This document shows positions 54,009-64,000 of a DNA stretch of 64,000 bases, one piece after another. Source of the stretch: Alkalinema sp. FACHB-956 (GTDB taxonomy: Bacteria; Cyanobacteriota; Cyanobacteriia; Leptolyngbyales; Leptolyngbyaceae). The stretch lies in NCBI RefSeq assembly GCF_014697025.1, contig NZ_JACJRC010000005.1:124001-188000 (forward strand), written 5' to 3'. A program made the translations under genes and the position numbers. Within the stretch, counting starts at the first letter, position 1, and the number at the start of each line of letters is the position of its first letter. The notes beneath the pieces are model-generated. The model was not told the origin of the DNA and ran no database searches. It saw only the letters and a list, made by a program, of their open reading frames with translations.

Positions 54009-54713
54009 ATGGCGACCTCTTCTACCCATTACGACACGCTTGAATTGCCGCCGACGGCTACCCAAGACGAAATTAAGCAAGCTTATCGACGGCTTGCGAA
54101 AAAATTTCATCCCGATCGCAATTCCACTGCGGCTTGCCAGGAGACTTTTCAGCGACTGAGTGCAGCCTATGAGGTATTGGCCGATCCGCTTTCCCGTCGA
54201 TCCTATGACCAGCAATTGCGCTATGTCCCAACGGTCGATTTTTCCGATCGGCAGACGCGATCGGCAGACGCTCAAGCATCCTATCGCCAACAACGCCAAG
54301 CTGAGAAAGATAGTGATGAGCAACTGCGGCAGTGGCTGAATCGAGTATATACTCCGGTGAATCGGCACCTGAACCACATCATCAAGCCCCTTCGGGGACA
54401 GATCAAGGAGCTTTCAGCAGATCCGTTCGATGATGAATTAATGGCAGCGTTTCAAGCCTATATCGAAACGAGTCGATCGACCTTAGATAAGTCCCAAACC
54501 GTCTTCAAATCCATCCCCAATCCGCCCATGACAGCGGGTGCTGCCGCCCATTTGTACTACTGCATGAACCAGTTGGGCGACGCCCTAGACGAATTGGAAT
54601 ACTTCAGCCACAACTATGACGAAACATACCTACATACCGGGTATGAAATGTTTCGAATTGCTGAGGGATTGCGTAAAGACGCGCAGGCCGCTGTCAGAAG
54701 CCTTCGACCATAA
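54009..54713 (+). CDS. J-domain protein
   Basis: A 234-residue protein with an N-terminal J domain (residues about 7-73): HYDTLELPPTATQDEIKQAY, then FHPDRNS with the HPD motif and VLADPLSRRSYDQQLR. It lacks G/F and zinc-finger regions, so it is a type III J protein. The C-terminal ~130 residues are helical, uncharacterised, and may select the client of a partner Hsp70. Confidence 0.88.
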   Translation: MATSSTHYDTLELPPTATQDEIKQAYRRLAKKFHPDRNSTAACQETFQRLSAAYEVLADPLSRRSYDQQLRYVPTVDFSDRQTRSADAQASYRQQRQAEKDSDEQLRQWLNRVYTPVNRHLNHIIKPLRGQIKELSADPFDDELMAAFQAYIETSRSTLDKSQTVFKSIPNPPMTAGAAAHLYYCMNQLGDALDELEYFSHNYDETYLHTGYEMFRIAEGLRKDAQAAVRSLRP

Positions 54714-55268
54714 TTGTCCATAACTTACATACCTGTGCATGAAGTCATTGCGCATGCATTAACTGTGCATGAATTATGCATGGGGCAGTGCAGCCATTGT
54801 TTGCTACAAGCAGAAATGGCTCTTCGAGATCTGGAAAACTCGATCGAAACATTGTGGATCTCAGTGTGGATTTCAGTGCGTCCTTGTCATCTGCCCTCCA
54901 CCACCTTCAACTTCTGAGTTGGCGCTTACTCAGGGAGATTGAGGCACGATCGATCGACATGATGCAGCCAAATGCTGCACCAGAATTAAGCAGAGATACG
55001 CCGATATGTCATGGGAATCTGATGATCTTTACCAGAAAAACATCAAAAATCTGATAAAGTACCCGACTTTTTTCCAGGTTAATGCTAGGTTAAATATAGG
55101 TTAAGCAAATAAGAGTTCAATCCTTGCTGAAAGGGGAGACCACTTGATGGAGCAAAAACTGACGTCCTAAATGTTGATGAATGTTGATAAAACAATTCAT
55201 CCCCTAGGAATAAGGTGAAGCAGACATAGTCAATGTCAATCACTCAATGAGAGAAGGCGGTTAAAAAG
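54714..55268. other. Intergenic region with GTGCATGAA repeats
   Basis: No gene recognised. Near 54735-54785 the octamer TGCATGAA/TGCATG recurs four to five times. Promoter elements for the DUF7219 gene should lie near its 3' end. Confidence 0.4.
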
Positions 55269-55532
55269 ATGTCTGATAAGTTTGACTTTATTAATCCTCG
55301 TAGCCGGTACCGAGGCCAAGTCAAGCCGGAAAACCTTGTATTTAATGCAAATCTTCAAGAGTTTGCTCAACGAGTGATGACGATTTCAAATCTTGAAACC
55401 GGGGGCAAAATCTCTCCAGAGCAGTCCTACGAGCAAATCAAGCTTCTGTGGAAAGAATTAAAGCGCAGCAAAAAAGCCCTTGGCATTGGCAATAATTCTC
55501 CTTTCAACGGAGGATCTGCGGAGGCAAGTTAA
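55269..55532 (+). CDS. DUF7219 family small protein
   Basis: An 87-residue protein, MSDKFDFINPRSRYRGQVKP onwards, with a helical core (LQEFAQRVMTISNLETGGKI, SPEQSYEQIKLLWKELKRSK). The pattern matches a small conserved cyanobacterial family I know as DUF7219. Soluble, no signal peptide, function unknown. Followed by a strong terminator. Confidence 0.75.
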   Translation: MSDKFDFINPRSRYRGQVKPENLVFNANLQEFAQRVMTISNLETGGKISPEQSYEQIKLLWKELKRSKKALGIGNNSPFNGGSAEAS

Positions 55533-55599
55533 TGGATTCGGCCATTTCACTGGTTGTTGGACTCTTGAATAGATTCAGCCAACTAGATTTGTGAATCCA

Positions 55600-55649
55600 G
55601 AAGAGGCGCTCAAGTAGGCTGATTGTTCAGCGGTCTTGAGCGCCTCTTC
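55600..55649. terminator. Bidirectional terminator between DUF7219 and sqdX
   Basis: A perfect 15-bp inverted repeat GAAGAGGCGCTCAAG (55600-55614) / CTTGAGCGCCTCTTC (55635-55649) with an inner stem GCTGA/TCAGC in the loop. It lies between convergent genes. Confidence 0.88.
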
Positions 55650-55731
55650 CTTTGTCATGAGTGCGGTATTTACCAGTGTCGTGATTACGGTATCTATCAA
55701 CACGGTATCTATCAACGTAGTTAAAACGTAG

Positions 55732-56859
55732 TTAAACCGCGATCGGAACTTTGCCAATCACCTGTTCGTAGTACCCCTGAAGTTGACGGGTAGCGGCAGA
55801 CCAACTCCAGCGCTCTGCCTCAGTTCGAGCGTTCTGGCGTAGAAGATTACGCTCTTGGGGATTGGCGAATAACCGTTGAGTTGCTTTGATGGCCCCTGCT
55901 TCATCCTGGGGTTCAAAGAGAAAGCCGTTGACTCCGTCCGTCACGATATCAGGGATGCCACCGGAATTGGCGGCAATGACAGGACACCCTGCGGCCATTG
56001 CTTCTAGGAGTACCAGTCCTAAGGTTTCTGTACGGGAAGGGAAAATAAAGGCATCAGCAGACGCATAGGCAGAACCCAGTTCTTTCCCTTGTAGATAACC
56101 GACAAAATGGGTGCGGGTGCCTGCAAAGTGAGCTTCCAAATTTTTACGATTGGGGCCATCCCCCACAAGGGCTAACCGGGCGTTTGGAATAGCTTCTAGG
56201 ACGGGTTTAATGCGATCTATTTCCTTCTCTGCTCCTAGGCGGCCCACGTAGAGTAACAGCGGATCCTCAGGATGGCCTTGGGAGAGATGGTGGCGCATCT
56301 GCTGACTCATCAAGCTGGGTTCGAAGGTTTCGGTATCCACTCCCCGCTGCCAGAGATCCACTCGCTCAATGCCGCGTTCGACTAATGCTTCTACCATAGC
56401 TGTGGAAGTACACAGATTCAGCCGCGCCTGATTATGGGTCAATTTCAGGAGTTCCCAGAGTACCGGTTCCAATAGCCCCAAGCCATAGTGCTCCAAATAT
56501 TTCGGGAGATGGGTATGGTAGGACGCCATTAAAGGAACGTTATGGGCCTTGGCATAGAGCACGCCCCCCACGCCTAAAATTGCGGGATTAACCACATGGA
56601 TGATGTCCGGCTGAAATTGTTTGAGCGCTTCTCCGATCGCCGGTCTGGGAAAAGCCATTTTCAATTCTGGATACCAAGGTAAGGGATAACCCGAGACACC
56701 ATAAATCCGTGCCCCTTGATATTCCGTTAACCCACCATCTGGACAAAACACCATCACCTCATTGCCCAAACGTTGGAGATGCTCAACGGTATGCTTGAGG
56801 CGAGTCACAATACCGTCTACTTTGGGCAGAAAGGTTTCGGTAAATAGGGCAATTTTCAT
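55732..56859 (-). CDS. sqdX: UDP-sulfoquinovose:diacylglycerol sulfoquinovosyltransferase
   Basis: A 375-residue GT-B (family 4) enzyme that makes the thylakoid sulfolipid SQDG. It starts MKIALFTETFLPKVDGIVTR; ASYHTHLPKYLEHYGLGLLE and GRLGAEKEIDRIKPVLEAIP are typical of SqdX, and FPSRTETLGLVLLEAMAAGC carries the donor-binding glutamates. Starts at 56862 (ATG) or 56865 (GTG) are also possible. It is the last gene of the sqdB-membrane protein-sqdX operon. Confidence 0.93.
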   Translation of the reverse strand: MKIALFTETFLPKVDGIVTRLKHTVEHLQRLGNEVMVFCPDGGLTEYQGARIYGVSGYPLPWYPELKMAFPRPAIGEALKQFQPDIIHVVNPAILGVGGVLYAKAHNVPLMASYHTHLPKYLEHYGLGLLEPVLWELLKLTHNQARLNLCTSTAMVEALVERGIERVDLWQRGVDTETFEPSLMSQQMRHHLSQGHPEDPLLLYVGRLGAEKEIDRIKPVLEAIPNARLALVGDGPNRKNLEAHFAGTRTHFVGYLQGKELGSAYASADAFIFPSRTETLGLVLLEAMAAGCPVIAANSGGIPDIVTDGVNGFLFEPQDEAGAIKATQRLFANPQERNLLRQNARTEAERWSWSAATRQLQGYYEQVIGKVPIAV

Positions 56860-56868
56860 CATCACTGA

Positions 56869-57180
56869 TCAAGGTTCAAAGGATTTGGAAGAATGGGGCA
56901 GTCCACAAAGGCCATGGATCCCGATCGTAACCATTGTCCAACCCAGCAAAACTCCCACCCCTTCAGCAAAGCAATTGATGCGATGGCGATCTTCAGCAGC
57001 CTTGGCAAGCAATACCTGCTGAACGGTAGGCTTACCATCCGCGATCGTGGAAAGGCGAGTGACTGCCCGATCTAATTCCTGCCAATCCAGCAATAGATTG
57101 TGGGCGCTATACCCGGTTAAACCCAATCCTGGGGCGATCGTGGTTGTGCAGATGAGAGCAATGCGTATGATAGGGTTCAT
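56869..57180 (-). CDS. Small membrane protein encoded between sqdB and sqdX
   Basis: A 103-residue protein with two hydrophobic segments, the N-terminal one (IRIALICTTTIAPGLGLTGY) and one near residue 75 (AEGVGVLLGWTMVTIGIHGL), joined by a charged helix (LAKAAEDRHRINCF). Its stop is 9 bp before the sqdX ATG and its start 70 bp after sqdB, so it is co-transcribed. I know no function; a membrane partner in sulfolipid synthesis is a fair guess. Confidence 0.7.
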   Translation of the reverse strand: MNPIIRIALICTTTIAPGLGLTGYSAHNLLLDWQELDRAVTRLSTIADGKPTVQQVLLAKAAEDRHRINCFAEGVGVLLGWTMVTIGIHGLCGLPHSSKSFEP

Positions 57181-57250
57181 CGGATTTGGGATAGCTACAA
57201 CGACCGAAGGGTCATGCTCAATAGCTACCCCATCAATCCAGTGAACTCCG

Positions 57251-59003
<1,753 letters not shown>

Positions 59004-60788
59004 CTAAGAAGCAACTTTGGCGGTGACCCGTTGGCGAGTCGCTCGAGTTTTGGTGGGAGCCCCGATCGGATCATCCTGGGGGGTATCGGGCGTTTGCATC
59101 AAGAAGACGAGCAACGGACTGCTTTGGACTTCACGACGTAGGGTTCGCTGGACTTCCCGTTCGACGTGGTATTGCAAGCCCACCCAGTCAATATCCAATT
59201 TGCCCCCGTCCTTAATGGGTCGAGCATACTCACTCCAGCGATCGCCCAGAACATGCTCGATGCTGTTTTGGATTTTAGCCTGTAAAATTTCGCGGCTTAA
59301 GGTGGTGACCACACCCCGTAGGTGGACTTCCGGCTTGGTCATCAGTTTGCCGTTCCAATTGACGGTAGCCGCCACGGTGACCACACCATCCCCTGCCAAG
59401 TGTTGCCGCTCCTTCAAAACTTTGTCATCGACAACACCCGATCGAGAGGTATCCATTAACTCAATCCCCGCTGGTACCCGATCGCCCTTACGAATGGCAT
59501 CCTTGGTCAGTTCAACAGTATCACCGTTATCAATGATGACCATATTTTCCGCAGGTATCCCCATGGACTGTGCCGTTTGGGAGTGCTTGACCAACATCCG
59601 GTGCTCACCATGGACGGGTAGGAAAAAGCGGGGCTTGGTCAGGGCTAACATCAGTTTTTGGTCTTCTTGGCAGGCGTGGCCGGAAACGTGGATTCCCGCC
59701 TCTTTTCCGTAAACCACCTTGGCACCCTGCATCATCAGCTTGTCGATCGTATTGACCACGGCGATCGTGTTACCCGGAATCGGATTCGCTGAGAAAACAA
59801 CGGTATCGCCTTGCCGCACTTTAATTTGGCGGTGTTCCTGATTGGCGATTCGGGTTAGGGCAGACATGGGTTCGCCCTGGGAGCCCGTGGTTAAAATCAC
59901 CAGTTTGTTATCAGGCATTTTGGAGGCCATATTCAGCGGCACCAAGGTATCATCCTTGCACTTGATATACCCCAAGGTGCGGGCATGGGCAATCACGTTC
60001 AACATCGATCGCCCTAAGACTGCCACCGATCGGCCATACTTCTCCGCCAACTCCAAAATCATGTTGACGCGGTGAACGGAAGACGCAAAGGTCGTAATGA
60101 TCAACCGTCCCTGGGCTTGCATGTAGACTTTTTCCAAGTTCGGGAATACCGCCCGTTCCGAAGGTGTAAACCCTGGGACTTCTGAGTTGGTTGAGTCGCT
60201 AATTAAGCAATGCACACCCTTTTCACCATACTCAGCCAACCGTTGCAGATCGAAGCATTCCCCATCCACAGGGGTGTGATCGAACTTGAAGTCACCCGTG
60301 TGAATCACCACCCCCACGGGCGTGTGCAGGGCGATGGAGAAACTATCCGCAATGGAATGGGTATTCCGAATGAATTCCACTAAGAAGTACGATCCAATTC
60401 GGATGAAATCCCGAGGACCCACAGGACGCAGTTCGGTGCGATCGGCTACGCCCGCTTCCTGTAACTTCCCTTCTAGCAGGGCGAGGGCGAGCCGAGGCCC
60501 GTACATGACAGGGATATTAATTTGTTTGAGGTGAAAGGGAATCCCCCCAATGTGGTCTTCGTGGCCGTGGGTAATAATCATTCCCTTGATCTTGTGCTGA
60601 TTTTCCCGCAGATAAGTCATATCAGGCAGCACAATATTGACCCCGTGCATTCCATCGGTTGGGAAGGCCAACCCGGCATCTAGGAGTAAAATTTCATCTC
60701 CGTATTCAAAGACGCAGGTGTTTTTGCCAATTTCGTGCAAACCACCGAGGGGAATCACTTTGAGGACTTCTTCGTTCGTTTTAGACAT
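59004..60788 (-). CDS. rnj: Ribonuclease J
   Basis: A 594-residue metallo-beta-lactamase/beta-CASP RNase with endo- and 5'-3' exonuclease activity in mRNA decay. The zinc motif is THGHEDHIGG (His74, His76, Asp78, His79). The beta-CASP region includes SDSTNSEVPGFTPSE and TTGSQGEPMSALTRI; the last motif is HVSGHACQEDQ then FFLPVHGEHRML. The C-terminal tail is short and basic. In cyanobacteria RNase J works with RNase E. Confidence 0.95.
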   Translation of the reverse strand: MSKTNEEVLKVIPLGGLHEIGKNTCVFEYGDEILLLDAGLAFPTDGMHGVNIVLPDMTYLRENQHKIKGMIITHGHEDHIGGIPFHLKQINIPVMYGPRLALALLEGKLQEAGVADRTELRPVGPRDFIRIGSYFLVEFIRNTHSIADSFSIALHTPVGVVIHTGDFKFDHTPVDGECFDLQRLAEYGEKGVHCLISDSTNSEVPGFTPSERAVFPNLEKVYMQAQGRLIITTFASSVHRVNMILELAEKYGRSVAVLGRSMLNVIAHARTLGYIKCKDDTLVPLNMASKMPDNKLVILTTGSQGEPMSALTRIANQEHRQIKVRQGDTVVFSANPIPGNTIAVVNTIDKLMMQGAKVVYGKEAGIHVSGHACQEDQKLMLALTKPRFFLPVHGEHRMLVKHSQTAQSMGIPAENMVIIDNGDTVELTKDAIRKGDRVPAGIELMDTSRSGVVDDKVLKERQHLAGDGVVTVAATVNWNGKLMTKPEVHLRGVVTTLSREILQAKIQNSIEHVLGDRWSEYARPIKDGGKLDIDWVGLQYHVEREVQRTLRREVQSSPLLVFLMQTPDTPQDDPIGAPTKTRATRQRVTAKVAS

Positions 60789-61318
60789 GGATTTTGGGTT
60801 GTTCAGTACAGTAAAAAATTAGAAATATGAAACTTTAGAGTGAGCATCCACTGAGAACGAGCATTCACCATGGTGCTGGGAGAAGGCAGATCTGAGGCTG
60901 TTGGCTCAGAGATTGCGCCCACCGTTATCGAGGCTCATCGGCGCAGTCTCAAGCCGTCTGGCTCCCCATCCTGGCAAATGGTTGAACGAGGGAAGCCATC
61001 AGCCTGAATGCAGAGGAGGCTGAACCCAACGATCTAACCTGTCGGTCGCAAAGGAATCGCATGATAGGAATTCGGGGTGTTCAAGCAGTGATAGGACATA
61101 AGGACGATCGTGAAATTAGGCATAAGCAAGTGAGATTCGGTGACTGTTTTGCAGACATTGACTGTTTTGCAGACATTCATCGGCAAGTTATTCAATTGTC
61201 AAAACTTTTTCCACCAGAGCTTGAATGGGTTCAATGCGGGTTCGTTTCTCATCCGCCAGCATTGGTGGATTGATTATTCAAGGTTGAGAGGTCACCGTCA
61301 TGGAGCGGTAGCCATCCC
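60789..61318. other. Intergenic region between dapA and rnj
   Basis: No gene recognised. An 18-bp perfect tandem duplication GACTGTTTTGCAGACATT lies at 61141-61176. If dapA and rnj are co-transcribed, this is a long leader; more likely rnj has its own promoter here. Confidence 0.5.
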
Positions 61319-62203
61319 TTAGAGAAGATGCAGATCATGCAGCACTTGTTTTAACTCTGTAACGAGTGACTCAGGAGCTTCACCCAAGGGGAGACGACAG
61401 GATCCTACTTCCCAGCCCATTAATCGCATGGCAGCTTTCACAAGGATTGGATTCGTGGTTAGAAAGAGGGCTTTACATAGCGGTAAAAGCTGAATATGCA
61501 AGTCTCTTGCCACCGTAGTGTTGCCTCGCTCAAATGCTTGGATCATTTGTTGCAACTGATTACCCGCGACATGACTGGCCACACTAACTACTCCGCATCC
61601 CCCCACTGCCAAAATCGGCAACGTGAGCGAATCATCCCCGGAGTAAATCAAAAACTCTGGGGGAGTTAACCGCCGAACTTGACTAACTTGATCAAGATTC
61701 CCACTTGCCTCCTTTATAGCAACAATATTGGAAATTTCGGCTAGACGGGCCACAGTTTCCGGCAACAAATTTTGACTGGTACGTCCTGGAACGTTGTACA
61801 GCATGATGGGCAAGTCTGGAGCCGCCTCAGCGATCGCTCGAAAATGCTGATACAACCCATCCTGTGGGGGCTTGTTGTAGTAGGGAACCACTTGCAGCGA
61901 TCCATCCAACCCCAAGGCTTGGGCTTTTTGGGTAGCCGCGATCGCCTCCTGCGTGGAGTTGGATCCCGTGCCTGCCATGACCTTAGCTTTACCGGCCACT
62001 GCAGATTGAATCACTCGAAATAGCTCGAACTCCTCATCCCAACTCAAGGTCGGGGATTCCCCCGTCGTTCCGCAGACAACTAGCGTGTCACTACCGTTGT
62101 CCGCTAGATGGATTGCGAGTTTCTCTGCGATCGCATAATCGACCCGCCCCTCTGTATCAAAGGGGGTAATCATTGCTGTCAAGATCCGTCCAAAATTCAC
62201 CAC
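61319..62203 (-). CDS. dapA: 4-hydroxy-tetrahydrodipicolinate synthase
   Basis: A 294-residue aldolase-type enzyme condensing aspartate semialdehyde with pyruvate in lysine/diaminopimelate synthesis. Schiff-base Lys164 (VAIKEASG), Tyr136 (MLYNVPGRT) and Thr46-Thr47 (CGTTGESPT) form the active site. It lies 214 bp downstream of asd, which makes its substrate. Confidence 0.96.
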   Translation of the reverse strand: MVNFGRILTAMITPFDTEGRVDYAIAEKLAIHLADNGSDTLVVCGTTGESPTLSWDEEFELFRVIQSAVAGKAKVMAGTGSNSTQEAIAATQKAQALGLDGSLQVVPYYNKPPQDGLYQHFRAIAEAAPDLPIMLYNVPGRTSQNLLPETVARLAEISNIVAIKEASGNLDQVSQVRRLTPPEFLIYSGDDSLTLPILAVGGCGVVSVASHVAGNQLQQMIQAFERGNTTVARDLHIQLLPLCKALFLTTNPILVKAAMRLMGWEVGSCRLPLGEAPESLVTELKQVLHDLHLL

Positions 62204-62221
62204 ACCCGAATTTCACTCCTT

Positions 62222-62264
62222 GTTATTTGCCGTGAGTTATTTGCCGTGAGTTATTTGCCGTGAG
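62222..62264. repeat. 14-bp tandem repeat in the asd-dapA spacer
   Basis: GTTATTTGCCGTGA occurs three times in a row (about 62222-62263), followed by GTTCCC. It lies in the dapA leader. Confidence 0.85.
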
Positions 62265-62417
62265 TTCCCTACAGTCATCCTAGGGGGATGCATCCATGGA
62301 GCCTTGGCCCCTTTCAAAAACAACCCGCAGTCTGACCTAATCCAGCCCTTAGGTCATTCATCAATGAGGTCTCTGCATTAATCCTGACAAAATTTGCCAT
62401 TGAGTCCACTTGTCCCC

Positions 62418-63452
62418 TTAAGCAGCAACAGCCGGTTTCAACCAACTTTTCTCCACGAGCAACTCGGCAATTTGCACGGCATTGAGGGCGGCACCTTTGC
62501 GAATTTGATCCCCGCAGAGCCATACTTCTAAACCATTTGGATTGGAAATGTCCTGACGAATCCGGCCAACAAGGACATCATCTTTCCCACTAGCATCCAT
62601 CGGCATCGGGAAATAATTCTTCTCCCAGTCTTCTACCAGTTCAACTCCGGGAGCCTGACGGACTAATTCGCGGGCTTTTTCCACATCGAAGGGGCGATCG
62701 AACTCCAGGTTCAGTGCCTCAGAGTGGGCACGGAGCACCGGAACTCGCACACAGGTCGCTGTAATCCGCAGGTCAGACGCACCAAAGATTTTGCGGGTCT
62801 CGTTGACCATTTTCATTTCTTCTTCGCAGTAGCCGTTGTCGCCCAACTTTGAGTTATGGGGGAACAAATTGAAGGCTAAGGGGTAAGGCAAAATTTCTGG
62901 GGTGGGAGTTTCTCCATTAAGGATAGCCTGGGATTGGACTCTAACCTCTTCCATGGCCCGCGCGCCCGCACCACTCGCGGACTGGTAGGTGGCTGCAACA
63001 ATCCGCCGGATGGGCTGCACCTGATGGAGGGGGTAAATCGCCACGGACATGAGAATCGTGGTGCAGTTGGGGTTAGCAATCACGCCCCTGTGGTTCCTAG
63101 CCGCCTCAGGATTCACCTCCGGCACAACTAAAGGAATCTCGGGTACCATGCGAAAGGCACTGGAATTGTCGATCATGACTGCGCCTGCTTCGACAATGCG
63201 ATCGACCCAAGCTTTGGAAATGGAAGCCCCGGCAGAGGCAAGAACAATGTCAACTCCCTTAAAGGAGTCCTCATTGACGGCTTCAACTAAAATATTTTGA
63301 CCTTGAAAAGGTAAAGTCACTCCTGCAGAGCGGGGAGATGCCAGCAATTTTAATTCCGAGATGGGAAACTGCCGCTCCTCCAACAGGGCCAGAAGCTCTG
63401 TTCCCACTGCACCTGTCGCGCCTAGGATGGCGACGCGATACGACTGACTCAA
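62418..63452 (-). CDS. asd: Aspartate-semialdehyde dehydrogenase
   Basis: A 344-residue enzyme reducing aspartyl phosphate to aspartate semialdehyde. The NADP motif is AILGATGAVGTELLALLEER; the catalytic cysteine is Cys130 (NPNCTTILM); the later block RVPVLRAHSEALNLEF carries the catalytic His. It supplies both dapA (next gene) and hom (18.3 kb). Confidence 0.96.
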   Translation of the reverse strand: MSQSYRVAILGATGAVGTELLALLEERQFPISELKLLASPRSAGVTLPFQGQNILVEAVNEDSFKGVDIVLASAGASISKAWVDRIVEAGAVMIDNSSAFRMVPEIPLVVPEVNPEAARNHRGVIANPNCTTILMSVAIYPLHQVQPIRRIVAATYQSASGAGARAMEEVRVQSQAILNGETPTPEILPYPLAFNLFPHNSKLGDNGYCEEEMKMVNETRKIFGASDLRITATCVRVPVLRAHSEALNLEFDRPFDVEKARELVRQAPGVELVEDWEKNYFPMPMDASGKDDVLVGRIRQDISNPNGLEVWLCGDQIRKGAALNAVQIAELLVEKSWLKPAVAA

Positions 63453-64000
63453 ACCGAACCTCCTACAATCGAACCGTTTCTAGGGAAAACTTTTAATCTC
63501 AAACCCTGACTATTAATCTCAAAAATAGTGAGGAATCTCAAAAATCCAGTGAGTCTAAAATCCAGTGAGCCTAGAATCAACTGATTACAATCTTGACCCA
63601 AGCCCTTCTTACCGAATATTACCAATCTAATTACTGACTCTAAAAAATAATTGAACAACTGACCTCAAGGGGAAATCTCTATACTCCTTAAGTTTTGCGA
63701 TCGTCCTTAACATAAGCCTCCCGAGGAGAGTTTCACAGGACCGCATCGGATCATTATCAAGAATTGCACGACCAAAGGACTCCCTCACGAGATTCATTCT
63801 TGCCCCTTACTTGATACCTCTTTCAGGTGCAGCCAGTTCTTCTCCTCAGCTCTTTTCCAATGCTCAGGTATTGCTCTAATGCTTCAGAAACCCATAGCTT
63901 CAGGAACCCATAGGTTGAACTTCCAGCAATGTGAAGTTAAAAGCTCCTAGGCCAGTAATTATACTTACTATTCAATTGAGTTTTCTGAATTCTATCGAAC
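63453..64000. other. Window end, no gene recognised
   Basis: 548 bp upstream of asd. It contains duplicated short phrases (ATCTCAAAA, CCAGTGAG, AACCCATAG) and is AT-rich. No ORF with recognisable content reaches the window edge on either strand. Confidence 0.4.

Overview
The window is a piece of a cyanobacterial chromosome. The palindrome GCGATCGC (HIP1) recurs throughout. The gene content is also diagnostic: a ferrochelatase with a chlorophyll-binding tail, the sulfolipid genes sqdB and sqdX, the bicarbonate transporter pair sbtA/sbtB, the fbp-tal-zwf-opcA carbon cluster, a DUF4278 gene behind a glutamine riboswitch, a 4-hydroxybenzoate solanesyltransferase for plastoquinone, and a PTPA-CTERM protein. 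I cannot name the species. No rRNA, tRNA, CRISPR array or intact insertion sequence was recognised.

Layout. 0-4.7 kb: 5' part of a ribosomal protein S1 gene, a dienelactone hydrolase, a GntR regulator, a DUF4278 (PirA-like) gene with a glutamine riboswitch, a possible structured RNA and a HAD phosphatase. 5.1-11.3 kb: fbp, tal, zwf, opcA on the + strand, i.e. Calvin cycle and oxidative pentose phosphate enzymes with the G6PDH assembly factor. 11.3-18.3 kb: an accessory region holding two apparent integron-type gene cassettes (the first with a textbook 59-bp attC site), a P-loop kinase-like gene, a PTPA-CTERM gene broken by an in-frame TGA, a MITE-like inverted repeat, a HEPN/MNT toxin-antitoxin pair and a decayed Uma2 gene. 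18.3-31.3 kb: hom, a ChaN-like lipoprotein, pgsA, a sugar transferase, a coiled-coil protein, a CRP-type regulator, ppx, plastoquinone ubiA, gdhA and a DUF4126 protein. 31.3-39.5 kb: hemH, an unusual tyrosine recombinase, a methyltransferase, DUF4870, argJ, lexA and sbtA-sbtB. 39.5-48.8 kb (- strand): three polysaccharide genes, a beta-hydroxyacid dehydrogenase, queC, a DnaQ-like exonuclease, a DEAD-box RNA helicase and rimO. 49-64 kb: an SLH/OprB iron-type porin, a small exported protein, an Rrf2 regulator next to cysK, a J-domain protein, DUF7219, the sqdX-(membrane protein)-sqdB operon, and rnj, dapA, asd.

The housekeeping parts are ordinary. The most unusual part is 12.3-14.5 kb: two ORFs in cassette format with attC-type boundaries and no integron integrase in the window. 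The second cassette product may combine a PUA/EVE-like N-terminal domain with a PD-(D/E)XK-like nuclease core; that is inference. Other points of interest are the glutamine riboswitch before the DUF4278 gene, a LexA with Ala-Thr in place of the scissile Ala-Gly, a tyrosine recombinase with Tyr for the box-II His, an orphan terminator suggesting a small RNA near argJ, and many short perfect tandem duplications (12-23 bp units) in intergenic DNA.
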